Shown here: piece after piece, positions 48,676-59,033 of the stretch
Layout: each line of letters opens with the position of its first letter
Position numbering within the stretch: position 1 is the first letter of the stretch
Translations under genes and position numbers: made by a program
Notes under the pieces: generated by a model
What the model was told of the DNA's origin: nothing
Seen by the model: the letters and a program-made list of their open reading frames with translations, nothing else
The model's database searches: none
NCBI GenBank assembly: GCA_022606425.2
Contig: JAHDVF020001376.1
Span: 124,001-188,000 of the forward strand
From: Lepidostoma basale
Taxonomy: Eukaryota; Arthropoda; Insecta; Trichoptera; Lepidostomatidae
Length of the DNA: 64,000 bases
Reading direction: 5' to 3'

Positions 48676-49015
48676 GTATAAATTAATTTCTTCTTGTGTC
48701 TTCAAAGCGATTTTTTATTTTTAATACTTATAAATTCAAAATACCTTACCGCTAACTGAGTCCTTTGCTATTAGAAAATTTAAATGATTGTTCAATAATT
48801 TAATGAAATCAAATATTGAATTGAGAAGAAACACATTGAATAAAATGAATAGTTTTATCAATAGTGTTTTAGGCTTTCGTAATATTATTTTACATGAAGA
48901 AGCTAACTTATCATCACGCCGTTTTCCCGAAGAGTTAGGTAGAAAGAATGGACCACCACACTGTTTTTTCTGACACACTTTTAACAATGATGTACGAGTA
49001 TAACTTCATATTAAA
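48676..49015. other. mostly unassigned, with LINE-A end piece
   Basis: 48905-48985 (minus) has AACTTATCATCACGCCGTTT, TCCCGAAGAGTTAGGTAGAA: a LINE-A 3' end only. Confidence 0.4.
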
Positions 49016-49019
49016 TAAA

Positions 49020-49210
49020 CGAATGAAAACGTCTGTTTTCAAAAAGCTTTATTATAATTTTTGTAAACGACGTGTTTCGCTTTCTAAAGCAGTCTACAGT
49101 TGATAATGCTTTAGACAGGCAAAACATGTCATTCACATAAATAATAATTAATAAGAACATAAACGTTCGTCTTATTTATGTAAATGACATGTTTTGCCTA
49201 TCTAAGGCAT
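49020..49210. mobile_element. HHE-G inverted elements
   Basis: Antisense start at 49062 (GACGTGTTTCGCTTTCTAAA), sense motif at about 49095-49132 (AGTTGATAATGCTTTAGACA, GGCAAAACATGTC), then antisense again at 49178-49205. In the sense copy GAAA has become AAAA. The U3-A8 form of the core is kept. Confidence 0.55.
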
Positions 49211-49234
49211 TATCAATTCACAACATCTGTTATA

Positions 49235-49515
49235 CGTTAAACAGTCCATTGTTTTGGCGGAAACACTTTGATATTTCAACATTAATAACTGTTTAAATAA
49301 AAAAACTTTTTTATAAATATCACAATTGATTATATTTTGTCGAGACAGCTGTTTCGCTAACCGATGTTAGCATCGTTAGACGTTGTTGATTGTGAGACCC
49401 GACGATGCTAACATCGGTTAGCGAAACAGCTGTCGCGACAAAATATAATCAATTGTGATATTTATAACAAAATATAATCAATTGTGATATTTTTATTTAA
49501 ATAGTTACAAAATAA
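49235..49515. mobile_element. HHE-Q palindromic element
   Basis: The outer motif AGTCCATTGTTTTGGCGGAA (49243), tail ATCACAATTGATTATATTTT, antisense ribozyme (about 49343-49378), sense ribozyme (49395-49440), then the mirrored tail AAAATATAATCAATTGTGAT, which is present twice in tandem (49438-49458 and 49470-49488). Confidence 0.7.
49395..49440 (+). ncRNA. hammerhead-like motif, Q family
   Basis: Core CCGACGA (49399-49405; U4 is C), extra T, perfect 6-bp stem II GCTAAC/GTTAGC with loop ATCG, GAAA (49423-49426), 8-base palindrome ACAGCTGT, C17 at 49434. No good stem I (AGAC/GCGA), which is a weakness. The copy at 63414 keeps the canonical CTGATGA. Confidence 0.5.
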
Positions 49516-50084
49516 ACAGGTAATTTTTAATAAAACTTCTAGAAAACAGACGTTTTCATTCGCATTAATTAGTAAGTAAATTAGTTGGCACCAGGGGTCT
49601 CTAAATAAAATAAAATATTATAATTTTACAATTAGAAGTAAAGGCCAACTCGAGAATGCCTTTAAATGAAATAGGTATACATACACCAAACCGCTGTATA
49701 TAGATAGTTCTATTTGATTTTACTGACAGACCCACGGCTGTTACGTTTCCGAAATTGCGATGCACTTGCAAATAGAGCTTTTAATCTTCAAGTCCTCCGG
49801 AGAGGGTTGGGAGGATTTCAAATTAACATGCCCAGGGGGTTGAGCCCCGAGCTTTTGGGCTTACGTGAGGCCCAGTTAGCGCCCCGGTGCAGGGCGCTAA
49901 TGTGAGGCTCTGATCTCGATTAAGGGATGAAGAGATAAGGCTAACTCGTGTTCCCGATACCACAGTGTTAGTTTTGATTTTAGACTTGAATAGCATAACA
50001 AGGGTATTTTATTATTCATTTGATATAAGTTGTAAATATATTATACAATATTACTATTTTAAATATTGCAAATAATATTTTATA
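49516..50084. other. unassigned, with HHE-G tail and GC-rich patch
   Basis: 49530-49575 is a G tail (CTTCTAGAAAACAGACG). 49714-49960 is GC-richer (AGTCCTCCGGAGAGGGTTGG, CCCAGGGGGTTGAGCCCCGA) and has one frame of 63 codons with no known similarity. Confidence 0.35.
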
Positions 50085-50280
50085 TATGTATGGAAGCAAA
50101 ATATGGAACTGGCAAAAATGATGAAAGTAGAATAAATTAAGTAGAAATGAGATCTCTCACTCGAATGTCTGGCAAATCCGTGTATAATACTGTCGAATGA
50201 CAATATAAGAAGTGAATGTGGTGCGAATGAAAGTGTTATGAACAAAATAATGAAAGGAACATTAAGATGGTTTTGACACC
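50085..50280 (+). pseudogene. LINE-A upstream fragment
   Basis: MYGSKIWNWQK, then frameshifted NEMRSL.RM.G and ECGANESVMNKIMKGTLRWF. It breaks off where LINE-C starts. Confidence 0.6.
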
Positions 50281-50775
50281 TGAAAAGAAGGATTGGACTA
50301 AGCTGGGCAGCTTTCGGCAACATGAGTTACATCCGGAAAATACCGATCAACCTGAAACGAAAAGTCTATGAAGCCTGCGTTCTGCCAGTTGGTACTTATG
50401 GTCTTGAAACTGTTACAAAGTGCCGAGAAACTGCGTGTGACCCAAAAAGCCACGGAATGAGCCTAAGAGACAGAGTCAGAAACGATACGGTGAGAGAAAG
50501 AACAATGGTCACTGACATTATCCACCGGGTAGCGACTCTAAAATGCAATGGGCGGGTCACGTAGCCAGAAGCTCAGATGAAAAGTGGACAAGAAGACTGC
50601 TGACTTGGAGACCGTGGACGGCAAAAAGAATGCAGGGCGACCGCAACTACGGTGGAAGGATGACCTGAACAGACACATCGGAATAACCTGGATGCAGTCT
50701 GCACAGGACAGAGTGACATGGAAGCGAATGGAGGAGGCCTTTGTCCAGGAGTGGACGGAGGAGAAGAAAGAAGAT
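50281..50775 (+). pseudogene. LINE-C thumb and C-terminal fragment
   Basis: LSWAAFGNMSYIRKIPINLK, RKVYEACVLPVGTYGLETV, then SLRDRVRNDTVRERTMVTDI and IHRVATLK. After a one-base loss: EKWTRRLLTWRPWTAKRNAG-like, RPQLRWKDDLNRHIGITWMQ, DRVTWKRMEEAFVQEW. It extends further upstream than the other LINE-C copies. CVLPVGTYGLET is the thumb motif. Confidence 0.8.
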
Positions 50776-50910
50776 TAGCTACCTATCACACGTCACAAGA
50801 ATTACTATGATAGCTATAATATCTCTTACATCGATTAGACTTGAGATGTCATGATGTAAATAGCGATTCAACAAAATTATAATAATAATAATAATAATAA
50901 TAATAGTATA
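50776..50910 (+). mobile_element. tRNA-derived SINE, 3' half
   Basis: GATTAGCTACCTATCACACG .. ATGTAAATAGCGATTCAAC then (AAT)n. Its 5' half is absent. It begins directly after the LINE-C GAA-rich tail, so LINE-C may have landed in the SINE and the other side was lost. Confidence 0.65.
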
Positions 50911-51184
50911 TAATATATTTCAAATAATCGAATAATGCCTTCCTGACTACAAACTTGGTGCTGCTATTTTAACAACGTGTATAAAGTGCCAAGAAAAGTA
51001 GTTTTTCTTATAGTAAAATTCTGAAGTAAAACACGTTTAAGCTTTCATGTTCCTCGAAGTAGTTTTTGACGAAAAGGGTAAAATAAATATACCGTAAGGA
51101 TATAAAACCCAAGTAGAAAATTTAATATTCAGCAAAGAGAATATTTTTTACAGTGAAGTAACGTATTTTTCTTGTAGATTGCCC

Positions 51185-51300
51185 CTGAATTTATTGTTCC
51201 TTAAGCAATGACGTAAAACTCCATATTTAATTTATGGGAATGACATGTTTTGGCTTTCTAAGACATTGTCAAAAATCAATTGATTAATTAATTTACATGT
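51185..51300 (-). mobile_element. HHE-G element, decayed
   Basis: TTGTTCCTTAAGCAATGACG, TAAAACTCCATATTTAATTT, then ATGGGAATGACATGTTTTGG and CTTTCTAAGACATTGTCAAA. The internal ATTAATACGAATGAAAACG segment has been deleted. Confidence 0.5.
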
Positions 51301-51324
51301 AATTAGATGAAAAATCAAATATAA

Positions 51325-51880
51325 TAAAACTTGCACGCACGTCGATTTCTCCAACTTAAATATTTGATTTATTTGATCGTTTCAAGTTTTCCTCGGTCTT
51401 CCTTTATTTCTTGTTCCATTCACATCGTTAACATATGAAAAATACTATAATATTAACTAACTAACTAACTATCCATCACGCCGTCTCTCCGAAGGGGTAG
51501 GCAAAAATAATGAACTGCCACACCTCCAACTATCATACATAGTGTCATGCACGCGCGTCGATTTCTCTGACTCTTCACATGGCCGACACTCATTATTAGA
51601 TTTATTTGATCCTTCCTCGTTTTTTTCTCTCGTTTTTCTCGGTCTTCCTTACTTTCAGTTCCATTTACATCGTTAATATGTACCATTTTTTTACCATTCT
51701 TTCTTCATTTTTTCTTTCCATGCGTCCAAACCATCTTAATGATCCTTTCATTATTTTGGGCATAGCACTTTCATTCGCACCGCATTCACTCCTTATGTTT
51801 TCATTCGATATTCTGTCATACCCAGTTTATCATATATTCGTCTAAGAGATTTCATTTCTACTGCATTTCTACTACTTTCA
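51325..51880 (-). pseudogene. two LINE-A fragments in tandem
   Basis: 51325-51435 (GCACGCACGTCGATTTCTCC ..) lacks the 3' end. 51455-51880 has the (GTTA)n end, RNRRACMTLCM, a degraded RGRPRKT block (KEDREKREKKTRKDQI) and RMFG-like codons. Confidence 0.6.
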
Positions 51881-51883
51881 TAA

Positions 51884-52054
51884 TCATCTTTCATTTATAT
51901 TGACTCTGGCTCTCTGTAGTACGTCTGCATTACTGACCCTATCAGTCCATGATATACGGAGCATTCTACGGTATATCCACATCTCAAACGCCTTCAACCG
52001 GTTCATTTTATTCACTTTTAGAGTCCAAGTTCCAAGTTTCAAATCTATAATCAA
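51884..52054 (-). pseudogene. LINE-F relic
   Basis: LKLGTWTLKVNKMNRLKAFE, MWIYRRMLRISWTDRVSNAD and VLQRARVN align to RKRLEAFEMWTYRRFAHVSW.. of 40714-41265. It ends at an HHE-G ribozyme. Confidence 0.7.
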
Positions 52055-52165
52055 AACATTTGATAATGTCTTAGACTCGCGAAACATATCATTGACATAA
52101 AATACAATAAAACTTCTAGAAAACAGACGTGTTCATTCGTATTACCAAATGAACCATTTATTATT
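52055..52165 (+). mobile_element. HHE-G element
   Basis: Sense motif at 52057-52093: ACATTTGATAATGTC, TTAGACTCGCGAAACATATC. The U3-A8 core and GAAAC are kept, and stem II is altered. The G tail follows (AATAAAACTTCTAGAAAACA, GACGTGTTCATTCGTATTA). Confidence 0.6.
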
Positions 52166-52465
52166 CGCACCAGGTTATAAATTCGGCTAGTACTACTATA
52201 GTTACACTCAATTACCAAAACTTTTTATCTAATTTACTTGAGATGCAAAGTTTAAAAACCCAAGTAAGAATTATAGCGTAATAAATAACAATGAATGTAT
52301 CTTTATGGAAACATAAAGATATTTTTAACATTAGCCTCACTATATTAATGAGATATTCTCCACGACTCACCCGTTGCCCAAAGTGGATTTTATTATCGAA
52401 GAGCTTAGCTGGTTTAGTTTATAAAATAATGTAAATTTTTCAAACTGTTTTATTTCAGGTCCACT
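52166..52465. other. no recognised feature
   Basis: Nothing assignable. Confidence 0.35.
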
Positions 52466-52469
52466 CTAG

Positions 52470-52745
52470 GAGAGGCAGAATATTTTCTATGATCGCACGG
52501 TTAATTCTCATCTCTCATCTCTGTTTTTCCCGGGGTCTAAGGGAGACTAGATGGGTCCATTCTTCCAACGTGTGCATGCATGTCTTTTCATTTGCATTCT
52601 TCACTTAACGATATCTTCGATCTCACCTTCATTTCCTCATTCCTTAATCGGGCACGTAGTGTCTTGCCAGAAATTCTGACTCTGAACGCGTTTTTGTAAT
52701 TGCGGTGTCGTCCTGTACTTACTCCATATGTCACGAATCAATCAA
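52470..52745 (-). pseudogene. old LINE C-terminal relic
   Basis: Minus-strand pieces such as RNYKNAFRVRISGKTLRARL and MKTCMHTLEEWTHLVSLRP are visible with stops. It resembles the LINE-B block (..GKTLRDRVR..) only loosely. Confidence 0.4.
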
Positions 52746-52844
52746 TCTTTCCATGAGTTCAATCCATCTTAAGAAACAGGCTACAAGACCTATATTAAGA
52801 AAAATAATAATAGTAGAGAAGTATATTATTATATAATAGTCATG

Positions 52845-53295
52845 AGAAGGATGAAAGTAGAATAAATGCAGTAGAAATGAGATCTCTTAGACGAATGTGT
52901 GGGTACTCTGTGTATGATAGAGTGTCGAATGAAAATATAAGAAGTGAATGCGGTGTGAATGATGGTGTCATTAACAAAATAATGAAAGGATCATTAAGAT
53001 GGTTTGGACATATGGAAAGAATGAATGAAGAAAGAATGGTAAAAAAATTATATGTTAATGATGTAAATGGTACCAGAAATAGAGGAAGACCAAGGAAAAC
53101 GTGGCACGATCAAATAAATCAAATATTGAATGTCGGCCATGTGAGGAGTTAGAGAAATCGACGCGCGTGCATGACACGATGTATGAATGTTGAGGAAGCG
53201 AAAGAAATATGCCAGGAAAGAAAAGTGTGGCAGTCCATTCTTTCTGCCTACCCCTTCGGGGAGACGGCGTGATGGTTAGTTAGTTAGTTAGTAGT
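52845..53295 (+). pseudogene. LINE-A C-terminal fragment
   Basis: DESRINAVEMRSLRRMCGYS, VYDRVSNENIRSECG, MNEERMVKKLYVNDVNGTRN and RGRPRKTWHDQINQILNVGH, a TAG stop at 53151, then RRACMTRCMNVEEAKEICQE and the (GTTA)n tail. The sequence is very close to 34842-35335, so both are young. Confidence 0.8.
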
Positions 53296-53864
53296 TATAA
53301 GTATATTGTTATATCAATATAATTTTAACTTGAGAAGATTTTCCGAGTCATTAAATATGAAAAGCGATTTTTTTGCCGAGGAATTTAGGTTGAGAAACGC
53401 TGCCCTATACAATGCGTATCGTGCGTAATTATACTCGTATTTATGGTGTAGTCATGTAGGTTGAGGGTATAAGCTATAAAATTTTAGATAAAAGGCAGCT
53501 TTCAAAAATAACCGTTCACAAAATCAGCGATACATTCACATAGAAAATACTTGCATACACACAATAGTATGATAATTGATACTATGATTTATTTTATTAC
53601 TTTGTAGTTAAATAGACTCTACTTAACTGTAGGCTGTTAGGAAAACTTGCATGAAATAAAAAATCAAGGAAATATTACATTGTTTGCAAGAACAGGTACG
53701 GACAGAGAATACGGACATTTCTATTGGATACATTATACTTTTATCCTTTCTCTACCAGTTCCTAGCTTCAATTCCGTTTTATATATATTTTTTTATAAAC
53801 ATATACATTAAATGCAACAATAGCAACATATGATATGGGAAAAAAAATTAACATATATAATTGA
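53296..53864. other. no recognised feature
   Basis: Nothing assignable. Confidence 0.35.
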
Positions 53865-54480
53865 TTATTGTTTCTTGAACAATGATGTAAAACTCCACAT
53901 TAAATAATTAATACAAATGAAAACGTCAGTTTTCTAGAAGTTTTATTATATTTTATGGAAATTACATGTTTCGCCCTTCTAAAGTGGGTGATAGACGGGC
54001 GAGCAAGTACGCGTACTTATGGCTCGACGACCTTTTTCGCTCGTGTGTCACCGTAAGTACGCGTACTTTAAAACCGTCGAGTAAGTTCGTCGGCGATCCA
54101 ACCGGTTTGAAATCTTAAAGCTTGTATACATTAATTGGTTAAGAGAATAGCACGTATGGTCGTTCTAGGGCATTAATTATCAAATGGTTTACATTTGAGA
54201 TAAATACTAGCAAGAATACAAATGTAATTCTCATTTAATATAATAAAACATTAAGAAAACATCGCGATACGGTATGAGTAAGTTGGCGCGTGTATCGCCG
54301 ACGTCGAGTCAAGTAAGTTCGTGATCTTAAAAACCGCAGACTTTAAGTTCGTACGTCTATCACCACCTTTAGACATTTGATAATGCCTTGAAAGGGCGAA
54401 ATATGTCTAAGTCTAAATATAATAAAACTTCTAGAAAACTGAGGTTTTCATTCGTAGTATTAATTATATAATTATTATTT
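53865..54480. mobile_element. HHE-G inverted element split by a MITE
   Basis: The left antisense half (53865-53988) reaches CATGTTTCGCCCTTCTA. The right sense half resumes at ACATTTGATAATGCCTTGAA, AGGGCGAAATATGTC (54369-54405), with the mirrored tail to 54470. Confidence 0.65.
53989..54368. mobile_element. MITE with GTGATAGACG terminal repeats
   Basis: The left end AAAGTGGGTGATAGACG and inverted right end AAAGGTGGTGATAGACG match. Inside, the palindrome AAGTACGCGTACTT (about 54052-54066) and GCGTACTT at 54010, plus AAGTTCGT repeats, are unusual. No transposase. Confidence 0.65.
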
Positions 54481-54544
54481 GTATACCTACCTGTATATCG
54501 AGAAAAATGTGTTTGTGGCAAATTTACCAAAAAACTAAAATTAT

Positions 54545-54660
54545 TAACAGTTAAAATAAAAAAAAACCTTGTTATAAATATCAAAAATTATTATATTATA
54601 GCTGTTTCGCTAACTGATGTAAGCATCGTCAGGTCTTACAATCAACTAAAAATTACATCA
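54545..54660 (-). mobile_element. HHE-Q element
   Basis: The tail TAACAGTTAAAATAAAAAAA is followed by an antisense motif at about 54597-54640: core CTGACGA, extra T, stem II GCTTAC../..GTTAGC (one mismatch), GAAA, then ACAGCTATAA, so the palindrome is broken. Confidence 0.55.
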
Positions 54661-55246
54661 GAAAGACTTAGTTTATAAACAAAATTATTAGGAGGAGAAG
54701 ATTTAAATTGATAATATTACATTATATATTTTTTTATTACGTACAATAGATGTTTGACAGCGATATAACATATGTACTCATTTGACAGTGTAGCTATTTT
54801 TTATTTATTATTTTTTGAAATGCGTTTAATAAACTGGCAGTAATCGAAGCAGGTCAACCATCTACCAAATGTCAAACTTAAATAATTTTTTTAAACTAGC
54901 GCCAATCATTGCTAGTGAATCTTAATAAGTAGATGGGAGTGTAGAGTGTAGCGTACAATAAGAATATTAAACGTTTTTTACTTTATAGCAAATTTGGTAC
55001 GCCATGAATTGATGGGTTCATTTGATAGTTATTTCATTAACATTTAAATTAATTAAATCAATCGATAATGGTTTATCTATTCCAATTCTATAATGTTCGC
55101 GTATAATTGATTCCCATAGTGCATACCGATGCATGACGATTGCGTCCATATGAATCAATAATGAGGCACTTGAATCTAAAGCACCCTTGTATAATGCAGA
55201 GCGCTAGAGAGCAAATGTTGCCATTAGTGTTTCATCCGAGTACGTA
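54661..55246. other. no recognised feature
   Basis: Nothing assignable. Confidence 0.35.
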
Positions 55247-55290
55247 ACCTAACCTAACACAACGTTACATAACCTAACCTACCCTTGGTT
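55247..55290. repeat. short CCTAA-type telomere-like repeats
   Basis: CCTAACCTAAC, then a break, then ACCTAACCTACCC. Arthropod telomeres are often (TTAGG/CCTAA)n; this is a very short interstitial match and could be chance. Confidence 0.3.
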
Positions 55291-55597
55291 ACACTAACGA
55301 CTCGTCGAGTGAATTTTGATCTGGATAGATGCACTATGCATATAGATAAATTTTCGATTAATTGTGCTTGTTTGCAGCTTAGCTACAGAATTTGAGATTG
55401 CTTCGAATTATTTTTCTTAACATTTAATATTTTTAATAATAATAATAATAATAAATTGGACGGTTTATAGAGCGCCATTTTTATGAATTAATCATCTCAA
55501 ATGCGCTGTAGCTCCACCTTATGAATTCGTTAAAGATAAACATAACTAACCATCACGCCATCTCTCCGAAAGGGTAGGCAGAAAGAATGGATTAAAG

Positions 55598-55845
55598 ATA
55601 AACATTTTAGTTAAAATAAATATTTTTGTTCAGAATAAACATTTTGTTAAAAATAAACATTAAGTTAAAAATATTTTTTTTTGTTAAAAATTAACATTTT
55701 ATTAACAATAAACATTTTTGGTAAAAATAAGCATTTACTTAAAAATAAACATTTTTGCTAAAAAAACATTTTGTTAAAAAAACATTTTGTTAAAAACAAA
55801 CATTTTGTTAAAAACAAACATTTTGTTAAAAAAATATCACATTTT
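55598..55845. repeat. degenerate 18-20 bp minisatellite
   Basis: About 12 units of AAAATAAACATTTTGTTA-like sequence. The last four (55760-55830) are most uniform. Confidence 0.75.
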
Positions 55846-56154
55846 AGAATGGGGGCTGCACCTGACGCAGTCAATCAACATTTGCATCAGGCTACGATCT
55901 AACGGCTTTTCAATGCACTTTAAATCTGATGATCAGTGATGCAGAGTTCAGATATGTAGGCGGGTGCCATTCCGTGCAGCGCCTTAAATACAGTCCAGCA
56001 GAGCTTATATTGTATTCTTTCCGGACATTTCAGCCAATGGAGCTCCTTAAGGCGTTGCGTTATGTGACAATACTTCGGCACACCCTTAATCAGTCTAGCT
56101 GCCGCGTTGAATGCAGACTGGAGTTTATTGATTAATGGTGCACTTAAAGTTTTC

Positions 56155-56320
56155 TTCTTCTTCTTCTCCGGCGTTACAAGCTTTGGTGGGTCTTAGCCTC
56201 ATCCAAGAAACGTCTCCATCTCGTCCTGTCTCTGGCCGCCATCTCCCAGTCTTGCTGCTTCAGACGGCAGCATCCAACCATCGCAGTCTCGGCCTACCGA
56301 CCCTTCTTCGCACTTGATGG
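56155..56320 (-). pseudogene. LINE C-terminal insertion, TSD-bounded
   Basis: Minus codons: VRRRVGRPRLRWLDAAV, a stop, KQQDWEMAARDRTRWRRFLD and EAKTHQSL*, then a GAA-repeat tail. ACTTAAAGTTTTC at 56142-56154 and 56321-56333 is a 13-bp duplication. It landed in the L2/CR1-like LINE. Confidence 0.8.
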
Positions 56321-56489
56321 ACTTAAAGTTTTCATCGCAAATGATTTTTTTATCGATCATTTACCAAGTACATGGTTTTAATACCTTCCAACTGAGATAA
56401 CCCATTCTACGGAAGCATTTTTCGCACTCTTTAAGTACAATCCCAATATATAATATATTATACAAATTTAGGGAACAAGGGGAACAAAA

Positions 56490-56590
56490 TATATCTTAAA
56501 GAAATTACTACGAATACAAATGTCTATTGATGTGAATGACATGTTTCGCTTGTGTTAAGGCATTATTAAATGTGCATACACAACACAATG
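56490..56590 (-). mobile_element. HHE-G fragment
   Basis: ACGAATACAAATGTCTATTG, GAATGACATGTTTCGCTTGT, then GTTAAGGCATTATTAAATGT: a ribozyme with altered stem II and a shortened tail. Confidence 0.5.
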
Positions 56591-56721
56591 AAAATGTTAC
56601 TTCAGTTACTTTAAAAAAGACCTACTCGAATGTAGTATACTTTTACCAATAAGTTGTTAGTTTTAAAAAATTGTTAATATATCATATAAGACAATAAATT
56701 TTAAATGATTACACTTAAAGA

Positions 56722-56985
56722 TATATCGCACGTTGAAAACAAAAGTGACACTATACAAAAATCTCAATTTTTCAGTACGGTCATTTAAAGTTTTGCCTGC
56801 TTATTAACCTAATTAAAATTAACTAGATTCTGATAGAATAATATCTAAACTAATATATTAAACAACAACATTAGATATATTTCTACTCACAGTCAAGTTA
56901 TTGACCTCACAAAAACTTTAAATGACCGTACTGAAAAATTGAGATTTTTGTATAGTGTCACTTTTGTTTTCAGCCTGCGATATGT
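56722..56985. mobile_element. MITE with about 75-bp terminal inverted repeats
   Basis: 56735-56805 (AAAACAAAAGTGACACTATA, CAAAAATCTCAATTTTTCAG, TACGGTCATTTAAAGTTTT) is mirrored almost perfectly at 56909-56975. The spacer is about 100 bp. No coding. It abuts an HHE-G element. Confidence 0.75.
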
Positions 56986-57115
56986 TGTTTCTTGAAAAAG
57001 GATGTAAAAATCCATATTAAATATTTAATAGGAATAAAAACGTCTGTTTTCTAGAAGTTTTTTAAATATTTTATGCGAATGACATGTTTCGCCCGTCTAA
57101 GGCATTTTTATGTCG
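56985..57115 (-). mobile_element. HHE-G element, 5' truncated ribozyme
   Basis: TGTTTCTTGAAAAAGGATGT, AAAAATCCATATTAAATA, CGTCTGTTTTCTAGAAG, then GACATGTTTCGCCCGTCTAA and GGCATTTTTA. It lacks the core box. Confidence 0.6.
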
Positions 57116-57164
57116 TATTAATTAACATGTTCTTTATTCTAAAATTAATGTAATAAAAATGAAA

Positions 57165-57320
57165 TTGAACACCTTTTCCCTTAGTATAAACCACTTTATT
57201 TGATTTAGCAGTGCCAACCGGTTTCACTCTTTAGCGAGATTCTTCTAGGGCTATGTACAAACTGTTTGTGAATAGCCTTGAGGAAGATCGCTACATAGTG
57301 AAACCTACTTAATCAAATAC
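57165..57320. mobile_element. HHE-T palindromic element
   Basis: Antisense motif at about 57211-57256: on minus AGCC, CTAGAAGA, CTC/GAG stem II, GAAA, ACCGGT, U17, GGC. Sense motif at about 57268-57303: AGCC, TTGAGGA, A, then GTGAAACC, with the ACCGGT end lost. The outer CCACTTTATTTGATTTAGCA tail is shared with 20060-20085. Confidence 0.5.
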
Positions 57321-57344
57321 TGACATATATGATTCCCTTCTGAG

Positions 57345-57740
57345 GGACAGGAAACCTAAAGTACATCTCCAGACTCCAAAGACAACAAAATAAAATAATA
57401 AAATAAGCCTATAACATTAACTATCTTACACCAACCATACAATTATACAGACAAACAAAACAAATGGACATATCAGACCTGACCAAATTTGAGACCTTGA
57501 AAATTGTACGCAGAGTCACCATGGAAGAGACAACAGACAGCAGCTACAAATTAACTAAGAATTCAGACATACACAGACACTGGACCAGGAACTGTGACAG
57601 ATATCACTTACCGAAGGCACGAACTAACACAGGACAATCAAGGATATTGAACAATGGACTGAAACTTTACGATGAACTACCAAAAGTCACAAGGAGTCTT
57701 ACAACAACTCAATTTAAAAATACCTGAAACATTACATAAT
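57345..57740 (+). pseudogene. LINE reverse transcriptase C-terminus
   Basis: The frame opens IQLYRQTKQMDISDLTKFET and continues LKIVRRVTMEETTDSSYKL, ..HWTRNCDRYHLPKARTNTGQ and SRILNNGLKLYDELPKV..TTTQFKNT*. The ..TRN...LP..RT..GQ.SI...G..L(W/Y)..LP..F pattern is a common terminus of insect non-LTR elements. Upstream is decayed. It begins right after an HHE-T palindrome. Confidence 0.65.
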
Positions 57741-58371
57741 TAAAATTAAGATGTATCCATATGACCCAAAAAAAATAATAAAACACTTTTATTTTTTAAA
57801 ATTTAATTTAAAAAAATAAATTAAATAAAAAAATGAAAGTGTTTTGTACTTAGTGAAAAAGTATAGATAGTATATTAATTTTTATATGAAAACAATGTCT
57901 ATAGATATTTTATTACTGGAAAAGATTACCCACAAATGATAAGCTGCTTATACCAAAATGCTAAGATGAAGAATGAATCATTCCACATAATACCTTTGTA
58001 CTGTAATCTTTTGTAGTCATTGTGATAAAATTTCGTTCCCAGCGCGAATTGTATCATTTGAGCTGCCACTAAGTGAAAATAAATAAAGCGATAGAAGTTT
58101 TTATGGCGGTAATAATACTCTCCGCCAAGCTTCGGGAAGTTAATTTATATGGAATATTAAGCAGCGGTATCATCCTAATGACTTAATAAAGGCTCGTGTA
58201 CGACAGTTTCATTGCTTCCACCTACTGTGGTACTTCCTCCAGACTTTTGCTTCAAATTAAAAAATAAATAAATACAATTTAGGAACTGCAGCAATTTTTA
58301 AATACTACTAATTTATTAAAAATAACAGGTTTTACTGTCATACAATTTTTATATTATAATGTAATATGTAA
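57741..58371. other. no recognised feature
   Basis: Nothing assignable. Confidence 0.35.
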
Positions 58372-58770
58372 CTAACTAACCATTACGCCGTTTCCCCGGA
58401 TGGGTAGGCAGAGAGGATGTACCGCCACACTGTTGTATCCTGACATAACTCTCGCGACTCTTCTACATTTACACATCGTGACATGCACGATTGTCGATTT
58501 TTTTACTTCGACTCGGCCTTCCTCGACTTCTTTTTCCATTCACACTACTTGTATATATCTTTTTAACCATCCTTCCCCCATCCGTCCATTGCATATGCAT
58601 ATGATACAATCCCAAATAATTTTTTAAATTGAAGACGCCTTACATTATTTTCTTACTTTATCATTAAATATTCTTTCACTGTTTTCCAGCACATTCGTCT
58701 TTGTGGCCTCATTTCTACGGCAGTACCTAATCCTACTTTCATCCTTTCATGCCTACTCCAAGCTTCAATT
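58372..58770 (-). pseudogene. LINE-A fragment, diverged
   Basis: The 3' end (plus: TAACTAACCATTACGCCGTT, TCCCCGGATGGGTAGGCAGA), decayed RRACM region, KKKSRKAESK-like block in place of GKRSRGRP, and RMCW / DESRIR pieces. One of the oldest LINE-A copies by its damage. Confidence 0.6.
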
Positions 58771-59033
58771 TTAAAATATTATTGGGTTTGGAAGCTTGGA
58801 AAACTAAAAGTAGAAAGGGTATTTAAGGAGAAAGGAGTAATTGGAGGAATCTGATTATAAATGATATTTTCTCTCAATTTCACCGACATGAGAATTTCAA
58901 AAGCTTCTATTTTGTTTAATTTACTTCTGTTGTTAATTGTGTGCAGAAATGTTGTATTTTTTTCTGTCAATACTCAGTTAACACAAAATACGAAATATTT
59001 TCAGCACAAATTAATCAATATCTAGGCAATACA

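Larger units (their letters stand above)
55430..56400 (-). pseudogene. L2/CR1-like LINE remnant
   Basis: On minus, 56400-55900 encodes PLINKLQSAFNAAARLIKGV, PKYCHITQRLKELHWLK then ERIQYKLCWTVFKALHGMAP and AYISEL, the thumb-to-C-terminal part of L2/CR1-like reverse transcriptases (..NAAARLI..HIT..L.ELHWL..R..YKL..VFK.LHG.AP.Y). 55430-55500 is the matching 3' end (GGCGCTCTATAAACC plus (ATT)n). The 3' part is filled by a minisatellite and a LINE-A end (55543-55592). A further LINE sits at 56155-56320. Confidence 0.65.

Noticed and set aside
55247..55290. Telomere or former telomere
   Set aside because: Only a few imperfect CCTAA units; too short for a claim.
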